A stretch of DNA of 64,000 bases from Flavobacterium shii (GTDB lineage: Bacteria; Bacteroidota; Bacteroidia; Flavobacteriales; Flavobacteriaceae), in contig NZ_JAOZEW010000013.1 of the NCBI RefSeq assembly GCF_025847235.1, positions 101,907 to 165,906 of the forward strand. Direction: 5' to 3'. The notes under the pieces are model-generated. The model was not told the DNA's origin. It made no database searches and saw nothing but the letters and a program-made list of their open reading frames with translations. Shown here piece by piece: positions 26,123-35,851 of the stretch (the stretch's first letter is position 1; the number at the start of each line of letters is the position of its first letter). The translations under genes were made by a program, and so were the position numbers.

Positions 26123-28825
26123 TTATAACCATTGATTAAATTTTTTAATAAACCACGTTTTAACAAATTGTGTTAGCAAGCAGTAACAAGTAAGTATCCC
26201 AAATAGCCAAGGAAAATAACTTAAAGGGAGCGGTTGCATTTTTAGCATTGGTGCCAATGGTGAAAACGGAATAGCGATTCCTATAAGCATTATTATTGTG
26301 GTTAATGCCAGTACTGGTGCTGCAGCCCAACTTTGTATAAAAGGAACTTTTTTAGTGCGTATCATGTGTATGATTAGCGTTTGCGAAAGCAGTCCTTCTA
26401 TAAACCAACCGCTTTGGAAAAATGATTGAAGCTCCGGACTATTTGCTTTGAAATAATAGAACATCAAAGCAAATGTTGCAAAGTCAAAAATTGAACTAAT
26501 AGGACCAATAAAAAACATGAATCTTTGGATACTTGAAGCATCCCATTTTTTTGGTTCTTTCAGGAAATCTTCATCCATTTTATCCCACGGAATAGTTGTT
26601 TGGGATATATCGTATAATAAATTTTGCGTTAATAATTGCACAGGTAGCATTGGTAAAAAAGGCAGGAAGGCACTCGCTCCAAGCATACTAAACATATTTC
26701 CGAAGTTGCTGCTGGCGGTCATTTTTATATATTTAATGATGTTTCCAAAAGTTCTTCGGCCATAAATGACTCCTTTGCGTAGCACCATTAAATCTTTTTC
26801 TAATAGGATAATGTCGGCACTTTCTTTGGCAATATCTACAGCAGTATCTACACTAATACCTACATCTGATTCTTTAAGTGCAGCAGCATCATTGATGCCA
26901 TCTCCCATAAAACCAACAGTATGTCCTTTTGCTCTTAGTGCTTTTACAACTCTTACTTTTTGTAACGGACTTAGCTTGGCAAAAATTGAAATATCATCAA
27001 TGCGTTGGGTTAATTCCTCATCTGTCATAGCTTCTAGCTCCGTGCCCAATACAATGTTTTTTACAGGAATTCCAACATCGTTACATATTTTCTTGGTTAC
27101 AATTTCATTATCACCAGTAAGCACTTTTAAGGTTACTCCTAATTCCTGAAGTGCTGCGATACTAGGTTTTGCCGATGGTTTTGCAGGATCTAGAAAACCT
27201 ATAAAACCTGTTAGTGTAAGTTCTTTTTCATCATCTATAGAATAGGTAAGCGGATGTTTTCCGTCAAATTCCCGAATGGCTACCAATAAAACTCTCAATC
27301 CTTCTTCGTTCATTTTTTTGGAAGTCTGTAAAACGGTATTACGCATTTTCTCATCCATTGGTATTACTTTGTCATTCTCAAGATGTAGCTCTTTATCTTC
27401 ACCGGGATCGAAGCTGTGGGAACACAAATCCAAAATTTCTTCGACAGCTCCTTTACAAATTAGTAAATGGTTTCCGTTTCGCATTTTAAGTATAACCGAC
27501 ATGCGCCGGCGTTGGAAATCAAAAGGAATTTCATCTACCTTCATGAAGTATTCATCTACTTTTAAGTAGTCATGAAGTTCAACATGCTCCAAAACAGCTT
27601 TATCGAGTATGTTTTTTAATCCCGTTTGATGAAAACTGTTGAGGTATGCCCATTTTAGAACTTCATCATCTTCGACACCAAGAACATTTAAATGTTTTTC
27701 CAATACAATTTTATCCAATGTAAGCGTACCCGTTTTATCGGTACAAAGAATATCCATGGCGCCAATATTCTGGATAGCGTTTAATCGTTTTACAATTACT
27801 TTATGTTTGCTCATATTCATTGCACCTTTGGCAAGATTGGCTGTTACAATCATAGGTAGCATTTCGGGAGTTAAACCCACAGCAACAGCTATCGCAAACA
27901 AAAGTGCTTGCATCCAATCTCCTTTTAGAAAACCATTTACTAAAAAGATTATAGGAACCATTACGAGCATAAAACGAATAAGGAGATAACTCACTTTGTT
28001 TATGCCTATATCAAAAGCAGTTTCGGGTCTGTTTCCTAAAATAGTTTTGCTGATGCTTCCAAAATAGGTGAGGTTTCCAGTAACAACTACTATCGCTTTT
28101 GCAGTACCACTAACAACATTAGTTCCCATAAAACAAAGATTGTTTAGTTCTATAGGTTGCTTTGTGTCGGCATCACGTATTGGGAGAGAATTTTTTTCTA
28201 CAGGCAGTGCTTCTCCCGTAAGCATAGATTCACTAACAAATAAATCTTTGCTTTGCATAATGCGGCAGTCTGCAGGAATCATATCACCAGCCGATAAATA
28301 GAGAATGTCTCCCGGAACAAGTTGTGTCATTGCAATCTCTCTTTTACCAATAAATTTTCTTAATACGGTAGCTGTAGTTTTTACCATACTTTTCAATTTA
28401 TCAGCGGCTTGATTACTTCGAAATTCCTGAAAGAATCGGAGAAAAGCACTAAAAATAACCATTACAGCAACCATGATTACTGTCTTATAATCAGCTTCTC
28501 CTGCGGGAGCCATCCAGATATCAACTATAAAGGAGATGATTGCAATAATTAGCAGGATAAAAATAAACGGATTTATAAATGCTTTAATTAATTGACTTAA
28601 CCACGAAGGTGCTTTGTCATGCTGAACTTCATTTAACCCGAATTTTTTAAGGCGTTCATCAGAGGTTAGTTTTGTAAGTCCAAGTTCTGAACTTTCGAGC
28701 ATAGCGTAAACAAAATTATGATCGCTTCTGGAAGCATTGCGCAATTTTGTTGTAGTTCCTTCATTCATTCCATTGCTATTGGTCAAGGAATAAAAAGGAT
28801 GCTTTATTTTATCTTTTACACTCAT
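26123..28825 (-). CDS. mgtA: Magnesium-translocating P-type ATPase MgtA
   Basis: 900 residues from ATG 28825. A longer frame to 28909 would overlap the upstream gene, and the segment starting MSVKDKIKHPF fits better. P-type marks: phosphorylation motif CTDKTGTLT, TGE (LTGEALPVEK), GDGINDAAALKESDVGIS, and MgtA-type PEMLPMIVTANLAKGAM. It imports Mg2+ across the inner membrane. With the MgtC gene (29401) and an intervening membrane protein it forms a compact three-gene set, probably induced by low magnesium. Confidence 0.93.
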   Translation of the reverse strand: MSVKDKIKHPFYSLTNSNGMNEGTTTKLRNASRSDHNFVYAMLESSELGLTKLTSDERLKKFGLNEVQHDKAPSWLSQLIKAFINPFIFILLIIAIISFIVDIWMAPAGEADYKTVIMVAVMVIFSAFLRFFQEFRSNQAADKLKSMVKTTATVLRKFIGKREIAMTQLVPGDILYLSAGDMIPADCRIMQSKDLFVSESMLTGEALPVEKNSLPIRDADTKQPIELNNLCFMGTNVVSGTAKAIVVVTGNLTYFGSISKTILGNRPETAFDIGINKVSYLLIRFMLVMVPIIFLVNGFLKGDWMQALLFAIAVAVGLTPEMLPMIVTANLAKGAMNMSKHKVIVKRLNAIQNIGAMDILCTDKTGTLTLDKIVLEKHLNVLGVEDDEVLKWAYLNSFHQTGLKNILDKAVLEHVELHDYLKVDEYFMKVDEIPFDFQRRRMSVILKMRNGNHLLICKGAVEEILDLCSHSFDPGEDKELHLENDKVIPMDEKMRNTVLQTSKKMNEEGLRVLLVAIREFDGKHPLTYSIDDEKELTLTGFIGFLDPAKPSAKPSIAALQELGVTLKVLTGDNEIVTKKICNDVGIPVKNIVLGTELEAMTDEELTQRIDDISIFAKLSPLQKVRVVKALRAKGHTVGFMGDGINDAAALKESDVGISVDTAVDIAKESADIILLEKDLMVLRKGVIYGRRTFGNIIKYIKMTASSNFGNMFSMLGASAFLPFLPMLPVQLLTQNLLYDISQTTIPWDKMDEDFLKEPKKWDASSIQRFMFFIGPISSIFDFATFALMFYYFKANSPELQSFFQSGWFIEGLLSQTLIIHMIRTKKVPFIQSWAAAPVLALTTIIMLIGIAIPFSPLAPMLKMQPLPLSYFPWLFGILTCYCLLTQFVKTWFIKKFNQWL

Positions 28826-28836
28826 TTTTTGTGATT

Positions 28837-29397
28837 TTAAATAGTATTGATTAAAAAAATGGAGACTCCTGTGAAAATCATAAGTATTGCTAGAGCTTTG
28901 GTTAACCAAATCGCTTTATCGGTATTAAATCTTTTTATAAACCATCCCATTAATAAGGGAAACAGTAAGCATGGAATTACAGTTTTGTAAATAATCGGTT
29001 CATCAATATCTAATAGGCGAAAAGCAAAACCCAACACAAAAACATACATTGATGTGGCAAAGGATATGTTTAAAAAATCATCTAACTCAAGGTGAATTTT
29101 GTTGTTTCTGATAATTTTAAGTTTGAATTCCTGAAGCATTTTTATGGCTACAGAAAATAGCATAATCAAGGCAATCCATTTATCCTGATTCTTTGTACCA
29201 CTTGTTAAGAGTCTTGCACACCAGTCTCCATATTTTAAAACCTGTAACTGTATGGTAAATAAAACTATCAGAAGTAGTATGGCTTTTCTGGATTTCATGA
29301 ATAGGATTGTATTGAGACTCATTTTGGATAGTACCAGATTATCTGCTGTAATTCCTAATGTGATTAAGATAACAGCGATGTGAATTGCTAACATCAT
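28837..29397 (-). CDS. Membrane protein between MgtC and MgtA genes
   Basis: 186 residues with about five to six helices. The N-terminus HIAVILITLGITADNLVLS recalls the opening helix of small cation exporters (MntP-like), but I see no further decisive motif. It starts 3 bases after the MgtC gene stop and ends 11 bases before MgtA, so it is almost certainly cotranscribed and may act in magnesium or manganese balance. Family not recognised with confidence. Confidence 0.6.
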   Translation of the reverse strand: MMLAIHIAVILITLGITADNLVLSKMSLNTILFMKSRKAILLLIVLFTIQLQVLKYGDWCARLLTSGTKNQDKWIALIMLFSVAIKMLQEFKLKIIRNNKIHLELDDFLNISFATSMYVFVLGFAFRLLDIDEPIIYKTVIPCLLFPLLMGWFIKRFNTDKAIWLTKALAILMIFTGVSIFLINTI

Positions 29398-29400
29398 ACT

Positions 29401-30111
29401 CTATATATCTGTTTGTGTTCCCAAAATCTCCCAACTCACTTTTATTACTTTTTCCTCAATGGTTAATCGGCTTGCCATTTTTTCCATTAGACCATCTTGT
29501 GGTGTAATTGCTTTTATTTCGGCTGTGATAATAGCTATAGAAGGATCATGGTTATCATCACTTGTTAGGGATTTTAGTAATAATGTATCTTCACTTCCTA
29601 AATTTTGCATTAGCATTACCCGAAGATGGTTTTCGACTTCAGTTTTACATTTTATAGTAAAGAGATAATCAGTAGGAGTATGGAGTGATTTTATAGATTG
29701 TAATCGGTTGAGTCTTAAACCTACGGGTCGAAGCAGCAAGTGGGTTATCATTACGGCTGAACTTACTATTATGGCTTCTGTAAATAAACCGATACCTACA
29801 AGTGAACCCACTGCTGCCGAACACCATATGGTCGCTGCTGTATTTAATCCCTGTACGCTTAGCCCATCTTTCATGATAACTCCAGCGCCCAAAAAACCAA
29901 TTCCAGAAACAATTTGAGCAGCGACTCTACTAGGGTCTGCACCATTACCCAATGAAACAGACAGTAATATAAATGCTGTAGATCCTAATGAAACTAATGT
30001 ATTTGTACGTAATCCGGCATTTTTTTGACGCCATTGTCGCTCGATTCCTATTGCTGCTCCCAGCGTTGCTGCAAGTACAATACGTGTTGTAAATTCATAA
30101 GTTGTAATCAT
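29401..30111 (-). CDS. MgtC/SapB family membrane protein
   Basis: 236 residues from ATG 30111; the longer frame to 30222 runs into leader sequence. MgtC/SapB motifs: ATLGAAIGIERQWRQKNAGL (residues about 12-31), GIGFLGAGVIMKDG and AATIWCSAAVGSLVGIG. A cytoplasmic ACT-like tail follows (about 140-236). MgtC proteins act in Mg2+ homeostasis and modulate ATP synthase in enterics. It is the first gene of the mgtC / membrane protein / mgtA unit. A perfect 8-bp inverted repeat lies about 40 bases upstream. Confidence 0.9.
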   Translation of the reverse strand: MITTYEFTTRIVLAATLGAAIGIERQWRQKNAGLRTNTLVSLGSTAFILLSVSLGNGADPSRVAAQIVSGIGFLGAGVIMKDGLSVQGLNTAATIWCSAAVGSLVGIGLFTEAIIVSSAVMITHLLLRPVGLRLNRLQSIKSLHTPTDYLFTIKCKTEVENHLRVMLMQNLGSEDTLLLKSLTSDDNHDPSIAIITAEIKAITPQDGLMEKMASRLTIEEKVIKVSWEILGTQTDI

Positions 30112-30151
30112 AATAATCCTCCTTTTCTTTTTAATTGACTTTGTCTCTTTG

Positions 30152-30175
30152 GATAATGACTTCACGATCATTATC
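30152..30175 (-). promoter_or_regulatory. Inverted repeat upstream of the MgtC gene
   Basis: GATAATGA (30152-30159) and TCATTATC (30168-30175) are perfect inverted repeats separated by eight bases, 41 bases before the MgtC start. It may be a repressor site (Fur-like in base content) or a leader hairpin. I see no M-box riboswitch consensus. Confidence 0.45.
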
Positions 30176-30431
30176 TCTTTTGGGAGCAAAACAATTTTTA
30201 ATATCCAACAGTTTGAATTCATTGATAAACAATCAATCCTTAACCGTGGTGCAAAACTAGTTTCGCCTTGCAGAAAAAGCCGTTAGAGATGTTTTAGAAA
30301 AAAATTAGAATTTTATTAGAAAGAGGATTTTAGTTATCCTGGAAGGTCTTTGAAACCTTGTGGGTATAATTATTTTTAGTCACAGATTTAAATTTTAAAA
30401 GGAGTTAGTCACAAATTGCATTAATCTCCAC

Positions 30432-30583
30432 TAATTTAAATTGTCTATAAAAGAACGTGGATGACCCGGATTTACAAAAGTAAAGACGCGGATAAAAACG
30501 GATTTTAAAAAAAACAATAGAAATAAAATCCGTTTTTATCCGCGTTTTCGCCTTAGCGAATCTGTGTCATCCGCGTTCCTTTT
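30432..30583. repeat. Long palindromic dispersed element, copy A
   Basis: The left arm (30453-30506, starting GAACGTGGATGACCCGG) is matched imperfectly by the right arm (30525-30577, ending GTGTCATCCGCGTTC). Centre: AAAACGGATTTT..AAAATCCGTTTT. It shares its outer boundary (AAATTGTCTATAAAAGAACG) with copy C at 36394. No ORF. The remainder of the gap 30112-30622 shows only the inverted repeat above. Confidence 0.75.
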
Positions 30584-30622
30584 TACGTACAGATATATTT
30601 CAAGATGATTAAAAGAAGAGGT

Positions 30623-32008
30623 TTAATCTATAGTATTCTTTATACCGTGGTAAAGTTCAACGGTAAATATAGTACCTGATTTTTTATCGGATGAAACAGA
30701 GATAGTCCCTTTATGAAGCATAATTATTTTTTGGGTCAAAGACAATCCAATACCATTTCCATCGGCATATATTTTATTTAATCCTCGGTAAAATGGCTTG
30801 AAGATATGCTTTAAGTCTTCCTCTAAAATACCAATACCATTATCGATAAATTGTAGAATGATCTCTTCTTTTTTAAGTGATACGACAACTTTACTTTGGT
30901 TGTTTTCTGAGAATTTACAGCCATTTTCAAATAAGTTTACGAAGGCAACTTTTAATAGATATTCATTTCCATTAATTGTGATTTGATTATCATCTTCAAA
31001 ATCATTTTCAAAGTGAATTGAGATATTATAATTTGAATTTGATTTCTGAACCTGTTGTCTGGCATCTAATAAAATTTCATCAACACGCACTTGTTTGAAC
31101 GCAATCTCCGAAGGATCATAATTTGCTTTGGCAAAGTCTAGTAAACCATTAGATAGTTTAGCTAGTTTTTTGGCATCTTGAAGGGTATTAAGAATAGCAA
31201 CTTTATATTCTTCATTATTACGTTCCTTGTTGGTAGATAATTCTAGCTCAGTAATAATAGCCGAAAGAGGTGTGCGTAATTCGTGAGATATATTAGAAAC
31301 AAATTGTTTTTGTGAATCAAAAGAATTTTCTAACCGATTGAGCATCTTATTAAAAGTAGTCGCGAGTTCAGAAACTTCATCTTTACTTTCGTTTGTATCC
31401 AATCGTAAATCAAGATTTGTAGCCGAAATGTTTTTTGCTTTGGAAGTCATTTTTACAATAGGCTCAAATGCTTTTTTTGAAAAAAACCGACCAGCTATAT
31501 AAAGGAATAAAATAGATATAATAAAGACAATAATGCAGGTTTCAAGCAAATTATGGAATTTGATATACCCGGATCCATCATATGCTGCAGCGGTAACGAT
31601 ATATTCTTTCCCTTGAAATTTATATGTTATCCCAATAACTTGCCAATCATTTTGATAAAATTGTATTTCGTTTTTTTGAATGATTTTATCAATCATTGGT
31701 TTTGTTTCTTTTACAACATCAATATCAACAGCATCATGATATAATAATTGGAATGAAGTTGTATAAATGGCAACCTCGACTTCATTTAATGTAGTGCGAT
31801 TGTTTCTATAAATATCTTGTAATATTTTCTTGTTTACTTTGGCATTAAAAAATAAGTTAGCTTTGGTGATGGCTTCTTTTTTTAATAATGTATAAAACTC
31901 TTTTTCCCTGTTTTCCTTTGCAGAAATAAGGATAATAGCAGCAAATACTAATAAAATAGTAGCTGTTATGAGAGTAAATAATATGGTTAATCGAGTTCTG
32001 ATTTTCAT
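30623..32008 (-). CDS. Sensor histidine kinase (CusS-like)
   Basis: 461 residues. Two membrane helices (about 9-30 and 155-172) flank a periplasmic sensor domain; a HAMP region follows (to ~230). The phospho-acceptor is His242 in VSNISHELRTPLSA; the ATPase boxes are NLFENGCKFSEN, DNGIGI and GNGIGLSLT. ATG at 32008 overlaps the response regulator stop by 4 nt (ATGA). Next to metal efflux and DsbD genes, it probably senses metal or envelope stress, by analogy with CusS. This is inference from context. Confidence 0.88.
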   Translation of the reverse strand: MKIRTRLTILFTLITATILLVFAAIILISAKENREKEFYTLLKKEAITKANLFFNAKVNKKILQDIYRNNRTTLNEVEVAIYTTSFQLLYHDAVDIDVVKETKPMIDKIIQKNEIQFYQNDWQVIGITYKFQGKEYIVTAAAYDGSGYIKFHNLLETCIIVFIISILFLYIAGRFFSKKAFEPIVKMTSKAKNISATNLDLRLDTNESKDEVSELATTFNKMLNRLENSFDSQKQFVSNISHELRTPLSAIITELELSTNKERNNEEYKVAILNTLQDAKKLAKLSNGLLDFAKANYDPSEIAFKQVRVDEILLDARQQVQKSNSNYNISIHFENDFEDDNQITINGNEYLLKVAFVNLFENGCKFSENNQSKVVVSLKKEEIILQFIDNGIGILEEDLKHIFKPFYRGLNKIYADGNGIGLSLTQKIIMLHKGTISVSSDKKSGTIFTVELYHGIKNTID

Positions 32009-32685
32009 TCTGCTTTCAAAATAAATCCCATTCCGGATCGGGTATGAATAAGTTTTTTATCAAAATCTTTGTCAACTTTTTTTCTCAGGTAATTAATATA
32101 TACGTCGATAAAGTTTGTACCAGTATCAAAGTGAGTATCCCATACTTTTTCTGCGATTTCTGTTCGAGATAAAACACGCTCCGAGTTTTGAAGCATATAT
32201 TCTAATAGTTTAAATTCCTTAGGAGTAAGATTAATTTCGGTGTCGTTTCTTTTTACGTTTTTGGTTTGCAAATTCATTTCAAGATCGTCATATTTCAAAA
32301 TGAAGCCTGTATTATTTATACTGCCATTACTTCGTTTTAATAAAGCCCTTATACGAACCAAAAGTTCTCTCATTTCAAAAGGTTTTGTGAGATAATCATC
32401 CGCTCCAGCGTCAAAACCTTCCACTTTATCATCTGTAGTACCCAATGCAGTTAACATTATGATTGGTAAATCGGGTTTAATCTGGCGTATTTCTCTACAC
32501 AAATCAAGACCATCAAGTTTTGGCAAAATTATGTCGGTAATAATCAGATCATACTGATTATTAAGGGCTAACTTTTTACCAGAGATACCATCATAGGCAA
32601 GTGTAGGCGTAAAACCATGCTCATCTAGTCCCCTTTGGATTAATTCGGCTACTCTTTGGTCGTCTTCTATTATTAAAATTTTCAT
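32005..32685 (-). CDS. OmpR/PhoB family response regulator (CusR-like)
   Basis: 226 residues from ATG 32685; another ATG lies two codons upstream. Receiver domain: acidic pair EDD (7-9), phospho-acceptor Asp51 in LIITDIILP, and TKPFEM. The C-terminal winged helix (about 128-224) carries NLTPKEFKLLEYML and RTEIAEKVWDTHFDTGTNF. Paired with the histidine kinase by a 4-nt overlap. Likely controls metal efflux or repair genes nearby; the target is not shown. Confidence 0.92.
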   Translation of the reverse strand: MKILIIEDDQRVAELIQRGLDEHGFTPTLAYDGISGKKLALNNQYDLIITDIILPKLDGLDLCREIRQIKPDLPIIMLTALGTTDDKVEGFDAGADDYLTKPFEMRELLVRIRALLKRSNGSINNTGFILKYDDLEMNLQTKNVKRNDTEINLTPKEFKLLEYMLQNSERVLSRTEIAEKVWDTHFDTGTNFIDVYINYLRKKVDKDFDKKLIHTRSGMGFILKAE

Positions 32686-32788
32686 CGCCATAAAGTTACT
32701 ATTTCATTTTGTAGATTAACCTCTAAATATAGAAAATAAGATAGTTTTCATGTATGAGGATTTTAAGGCTGAAATTATCATAAAAAAG

Positions 32789-32816
32789 CCTGCTCAAAAT
32801 TATTTTGAGCAGACTT
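32789..32816. terminator. Bidirectional hairpin terminator
   Basis: TGCTCAAAA (32791-32799) pairs with TTTTGAGCA (32803-32811) with a three-base loop. T-rich sequence follows on both strands. It lies upstream of the response regulator and downstream of dsbD. Confidence 0.75.
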
Positions 32817-32924
32817 TTTATTTAGTTGCAAAGGTTCTGAGGTTCTGAGTTTTTTGGGGTACAAAGGTTCAAAGGTTCAAAGGAACAAAGGCACTGAGAC
32901 TGTATACTTGTACTGAATACTTCT

Positions 32925-33166
32925 TTAGCCACAGATCTTATCCCGAGGCTTCGGGATTGCGGGCTTTGCGTAACCCTTTGTGAACTTTGCGGTTAATTTT
33001 TAGCCACAGATTAAAAGGATTTAAATTTTTAAAAATCCGTTTTTATCCGTGTTTTCGCGATAGCGAATCCGCGTTATCCGCGTTCCATTTTTTTAGCCAA
33101 AGATTTTATCCCGAGGCTTCGGGATTGCGAGCTTTGCGTAACCCTTTGCGAACTTTGCGGTTAATT
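32925..33166. repeat. Tandem copies of a Flavobacterium-type intergenic repeat
   Basis: Two near-identical ~73-base copies (32925-32997 and 33093-33166, both containing TATCCCGAGGCTTCGGGATT and GCTTTGCGTAACCCTTTG) flank a half copy of the CCGTTTTTATCCG palindromic element (33031-33087). The stretch 32821-32890 is AAGGTTCAAAGG-type repeat. No ORF is supported in this 484-base gap. Confidence 0.75.
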
Positions 33167-33175
33167 ACATAGAAG

Positions 33176-35146
33176 CTACTTTTTAAATCCCTCGATTCCA
33201 GATTTCAACCATTGCTCATATTCCGTAATATCTGGCGTATATCCAGTAGGTTTATTTAGGCTTTGCTCATTAGCATCTAGTATAATATAATACGGTTGTG
33301 CATTTGCTTTATAGTGGGTAATCTGAAAATCACTCCATTTGTTCCCTATTGATTTTATCTTTTTACCTGTTTCTTTCGAGGTATATTGTTCCTCGATAGG
33401 TAATTCTCTTTTATCATCAACATATAGAGAAATCAAAACTACTTCATTATTTAATATTGATAAAATACGTGGATCAGACCAAACATAATCTTCCATTTTT
33501 CGGCAATTTACACAAGCAAATCCTGTAAAATCTAAGAGAATAGGTTTGTTTACACTTTTGGCGTAAGCCAATCCTTTTTCATAATCGGTAAAAGCCATAA
33601 TATCATGCGGACCTTTGTGCGCTCCGTCTGGTAATGCTATTGCCGATGCTGTTTGTTTGCTTGAGCCACCTACACCATAAGGAGATTCGCTATATGTCAT
33701 AGGTGGAGGGAAGCCACTTATTAGTTTTAAAGGCGCACCCCATAATCCCGGAATCATATATATGGTAAATACCAATACAACCAATCCCATAGACAATCGC
33801 CCTACCGAAATAGATGACGAAGAAGAATCATGTGGCAAGGTTATTTTTCCGAATAAGTAGAATGCCAACGTACCGAATATTGCTATCCAAATGGCTAAGA
33901 AAATTTCTCTTTCAAACCAATGTAATTGCAATACCAAATCGGCATTAGATAAAAACTTAAATGCTAAAGCCAGTTCTAGGAAACCTAAAAATACTTTTAC
34001 TGTATTTAACCATCCGCCAGATTTTGGTAATGTATTTAACCAACCTGGGAACATAGCAAATAGCATAAATGGTAATGCTAATGCAGATGAAAAACCTAAC
34101 ATCCCTACAATTGGAGCAATACCACCTTTAGAAGCAGCTTCTACAAGTAAAGTTCCTATAATTGGACCAGTACAAGAAAAAGAAACAATGGCAAGTGCTA
34201 ATGCCATGAATACGATTCCTAATATGCCTCCTTTATCAGCTTGACGGTCAACTTTATTTGCCCAAGAATTAGGCAACATAATTTCGAAAGCACCTAAAAA
34301 GGATAAAGCAAATACAACCAATAACACAAAGAAAATAATATTAAACCAAACATTGGTAGACAATGCATTTAAGGCATCGGCACCAAATATTAAGGTAATT
34401 ACACTTCCTAGAAACACATAAATTAAGATGATAGAAACGCCATATATGATGGCATTCTTGATTCCTTTGGCTTTGGTTTTACTTTGTTTTGTGAAGAAAC
34501 TTACTGTCATTGGGATCATCGGGAACACGCAAGGCGTAAGTAATGCTGCAAATCCAGATAAAAAAGCAATAAAGAAAATCATGTATAAACTAGAATCTGA
34601 TTCTTTAGGTTCTGCTTTTTTTTCTACCGTAACTGTTGCGTCTGTTTTGGTCGTTTTTTCGTTTACAATTGCTGCAGCCTGGATTTCTTTTGCTTCAAGC
34701 GTTTTAAGATTAAACTCAAAATATTTTGTTTCGCTAATGCAATTTTCTTTACAAACTTGGTAAGAAAGTTCTACTTGTATGGTTTCTTTCTCAGGATTAA
34801 TTTGTTTGATTAATTGAGTAAAAACTACTTTGTCTGAAAAGAAGATTTCATCTACACCAAAGATTTCATTAAAGGCTCGTTTCGTTTCGCTTTCGGTTGC
34901 TTTTCCAACAAGTTCGTAATTGTTCTTGTTATCATGAAAAAGGAATTCGGCAGGTAGCGGACCATCTTCGGGAGTGAATTGAGAATACACATGCCAACCT
35001 GATTCGATAGCTCCTTTAAAAGAAAGAACGAATTCTGAGGTGGATTTTTTCTCAATTGAAGCTTCCCATTTCACAGGATTTATAATCTGTGCCTGGACTT
35101 TGGCAAAAGCAAAAACCAGCAATAATAAATATAAGATTTTCTTCAT
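33176..35146 (-). CDS. dsbD: Protein-disulfide reductase, DsbD-like
   Basis: 656 residues. Signal peptide (ending KVQAQ), N-terminal periplasmic domain (about 20-160, with CKENC), eight membrane helices (about 185-480; first includes FAALLTPCVFPMIPMTVS), then a C-terminal thioredoxin-like domain with CVNC in GFACVNCRKMED. It moves electrons from cytoplasmic thioredoxin to periplasmic thiols. With TlpA-like genes 72 bases upstream it forms a thiol-repair set, here in a copper-type region. Confidence 0.92.
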   Translation of the reverse strand: MKKILYLLLLVFAFAKVQAQIINPVKWEASIEKKSTSEFVLSFKGAIESGWHVYSQFTPEDGPLPAEFLFHDNKNNYELVGKATESETKRAFNEIFGVDEIFFSDKVVFTQLIKQINPEKETIQVELSYQVCKENCISETKYFEFNLKTLEAKEIQAAAIVNEKTTKTDATVTVEKKAEPKESDSSLYMIFFIAFLSGFAALLTPCVFPMIPMTVSFFTKQSKTKAKGIKNAIIYGVSIILIYVFLGSVITLIFGADALNALSTNVWFNIIFFVLLVVFALSFLGAFEIMLPNSWANKVDRQADKGGILGIVFMALALAIVSFSCTGPIIGTLLVEAASKGGIAPIVGMLGFSSALALPFMLFAMFPGWLNTLPKSGGWLNTVKVFLGFLELALAFKFLSNADLVLQLHWFEREIFLAIWIAIFGTLAFYLFGKITLPHDSSSSSISVGRLSMGLVVLVFTIYMIPGLWGAPLKLISGFPPPMTYSESPYGVGGSSKQTASAIALPDGAHKGPHDIMAFTDYEKGLAYAKSVNKPILLDFTGFACVNCRKMEDYVWSDPRILSILNNEVVLISLYVDDKRELPIEEQYTSKETGKKIKSIGNKWSDFQITHYKANAQPYYIILDANEQSLNKPTGYTPDITEYEQWLKSGIEGFKK

Positions 35147-35218
35147 TTTATAAGTTTAATCAGAACGGATTGTTCTGGTGATAATTTTTATTTTAGATAG
35201 TGTTTTCTAATGCAACAC

Positions 35219-35701
35219 TTATTTCTTTTTGATTTGAGCAATTATTTGTGCTTCCGTTGGGTTGATGGCAACTAATTTTCCTGAAGAATTAAAAAGATAC
35301 GTGCTAGGTATTCCTTTTACTCCAAAGATGGCTACCGATTTAGCATCAAATCCATTAGGGTCAATTAATTGTGGATGTTTTAGATTGTCTATCTTAATGG
35401 CTTTTAACCATTTTGCTTTATCAATGTCTATAGATATTCCAACAATTTCAAAATTTTGACCTTTGTATTTATCATATAATTTTACCAAATCTTTGTTGGC
35501 TATTCGGCAATACGGACACCAAGATGCCCAAAAATCTATTAAAACTGTTTTTCCCGTATAAGAATTTAGTTTAACTGTTTTATTCTTATCATTTTGTAGT
35601 TGGATATTTGGGAAAGAATTCCCTTTTTTAATTTGTGCATTAACGGATGTAATAGCTAATAATAAGGTTATTGCTATCAATGTATTTTTTATTGAATTCA
35701 T
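35219..35701 (-). CDS. TlpA-like thioredoxin, probable chimeric duplicate
   Basis: 160 residues from ATG 35701; a longer frame upstream lacks a signal. A signal peptide ends SVNAQ, then a TlpA/AhpC-type thioredoxin with WASWCPYC (CPYC). It reduces periplasmic disulfides, probably fed by DsbD next door. It is a paralogue of 37908. Its first ~22 residues (MNSIKNTLIAITLLL) resemble the HMA protein at 38424 (MNSIKKLLMVMTLLL) rather than TlpA at 37908 (MSKIKNIITLITLI), suggesting a chimera made by deletion after duplication. Confidence 0.87.
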   Translation of the reverse strand: MNSIKNTLIAITLLLAITSVNAQIKKGNSFPNIQLQNDKNKTVKLNSYTGKTVLIDFWASWCPYCRIANKDLVKLYDKYKGQNFEIVGISIDIDKAKWLKAIKIDNLKHPQLIDPNGFDAKSVAIFGVKGIPSTYLFNSSGKLVAINPTEAQIIAQIKKK

Positions 35702-35851
35702 TGTTTTTGTAATTTTTGAAAGAGTTAATTCCAAGACACAACAGAAACATAACAAATGCTGTTATATCCTGAATAGAATTGGTTTTTTTAATGATTTACA
35801 GCTTTAAAATGGTTCTGGACAAAACGCATTTATGGCTGTCGCAAAAGGAAT

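Noticed and set aside
30112..30240. M-box magnesium riboswitch before the MgtC gene
   Set aside because: Only a simple 8-bp inverted repeat is seen; none of the expected M-box core motifs could be found by eye.
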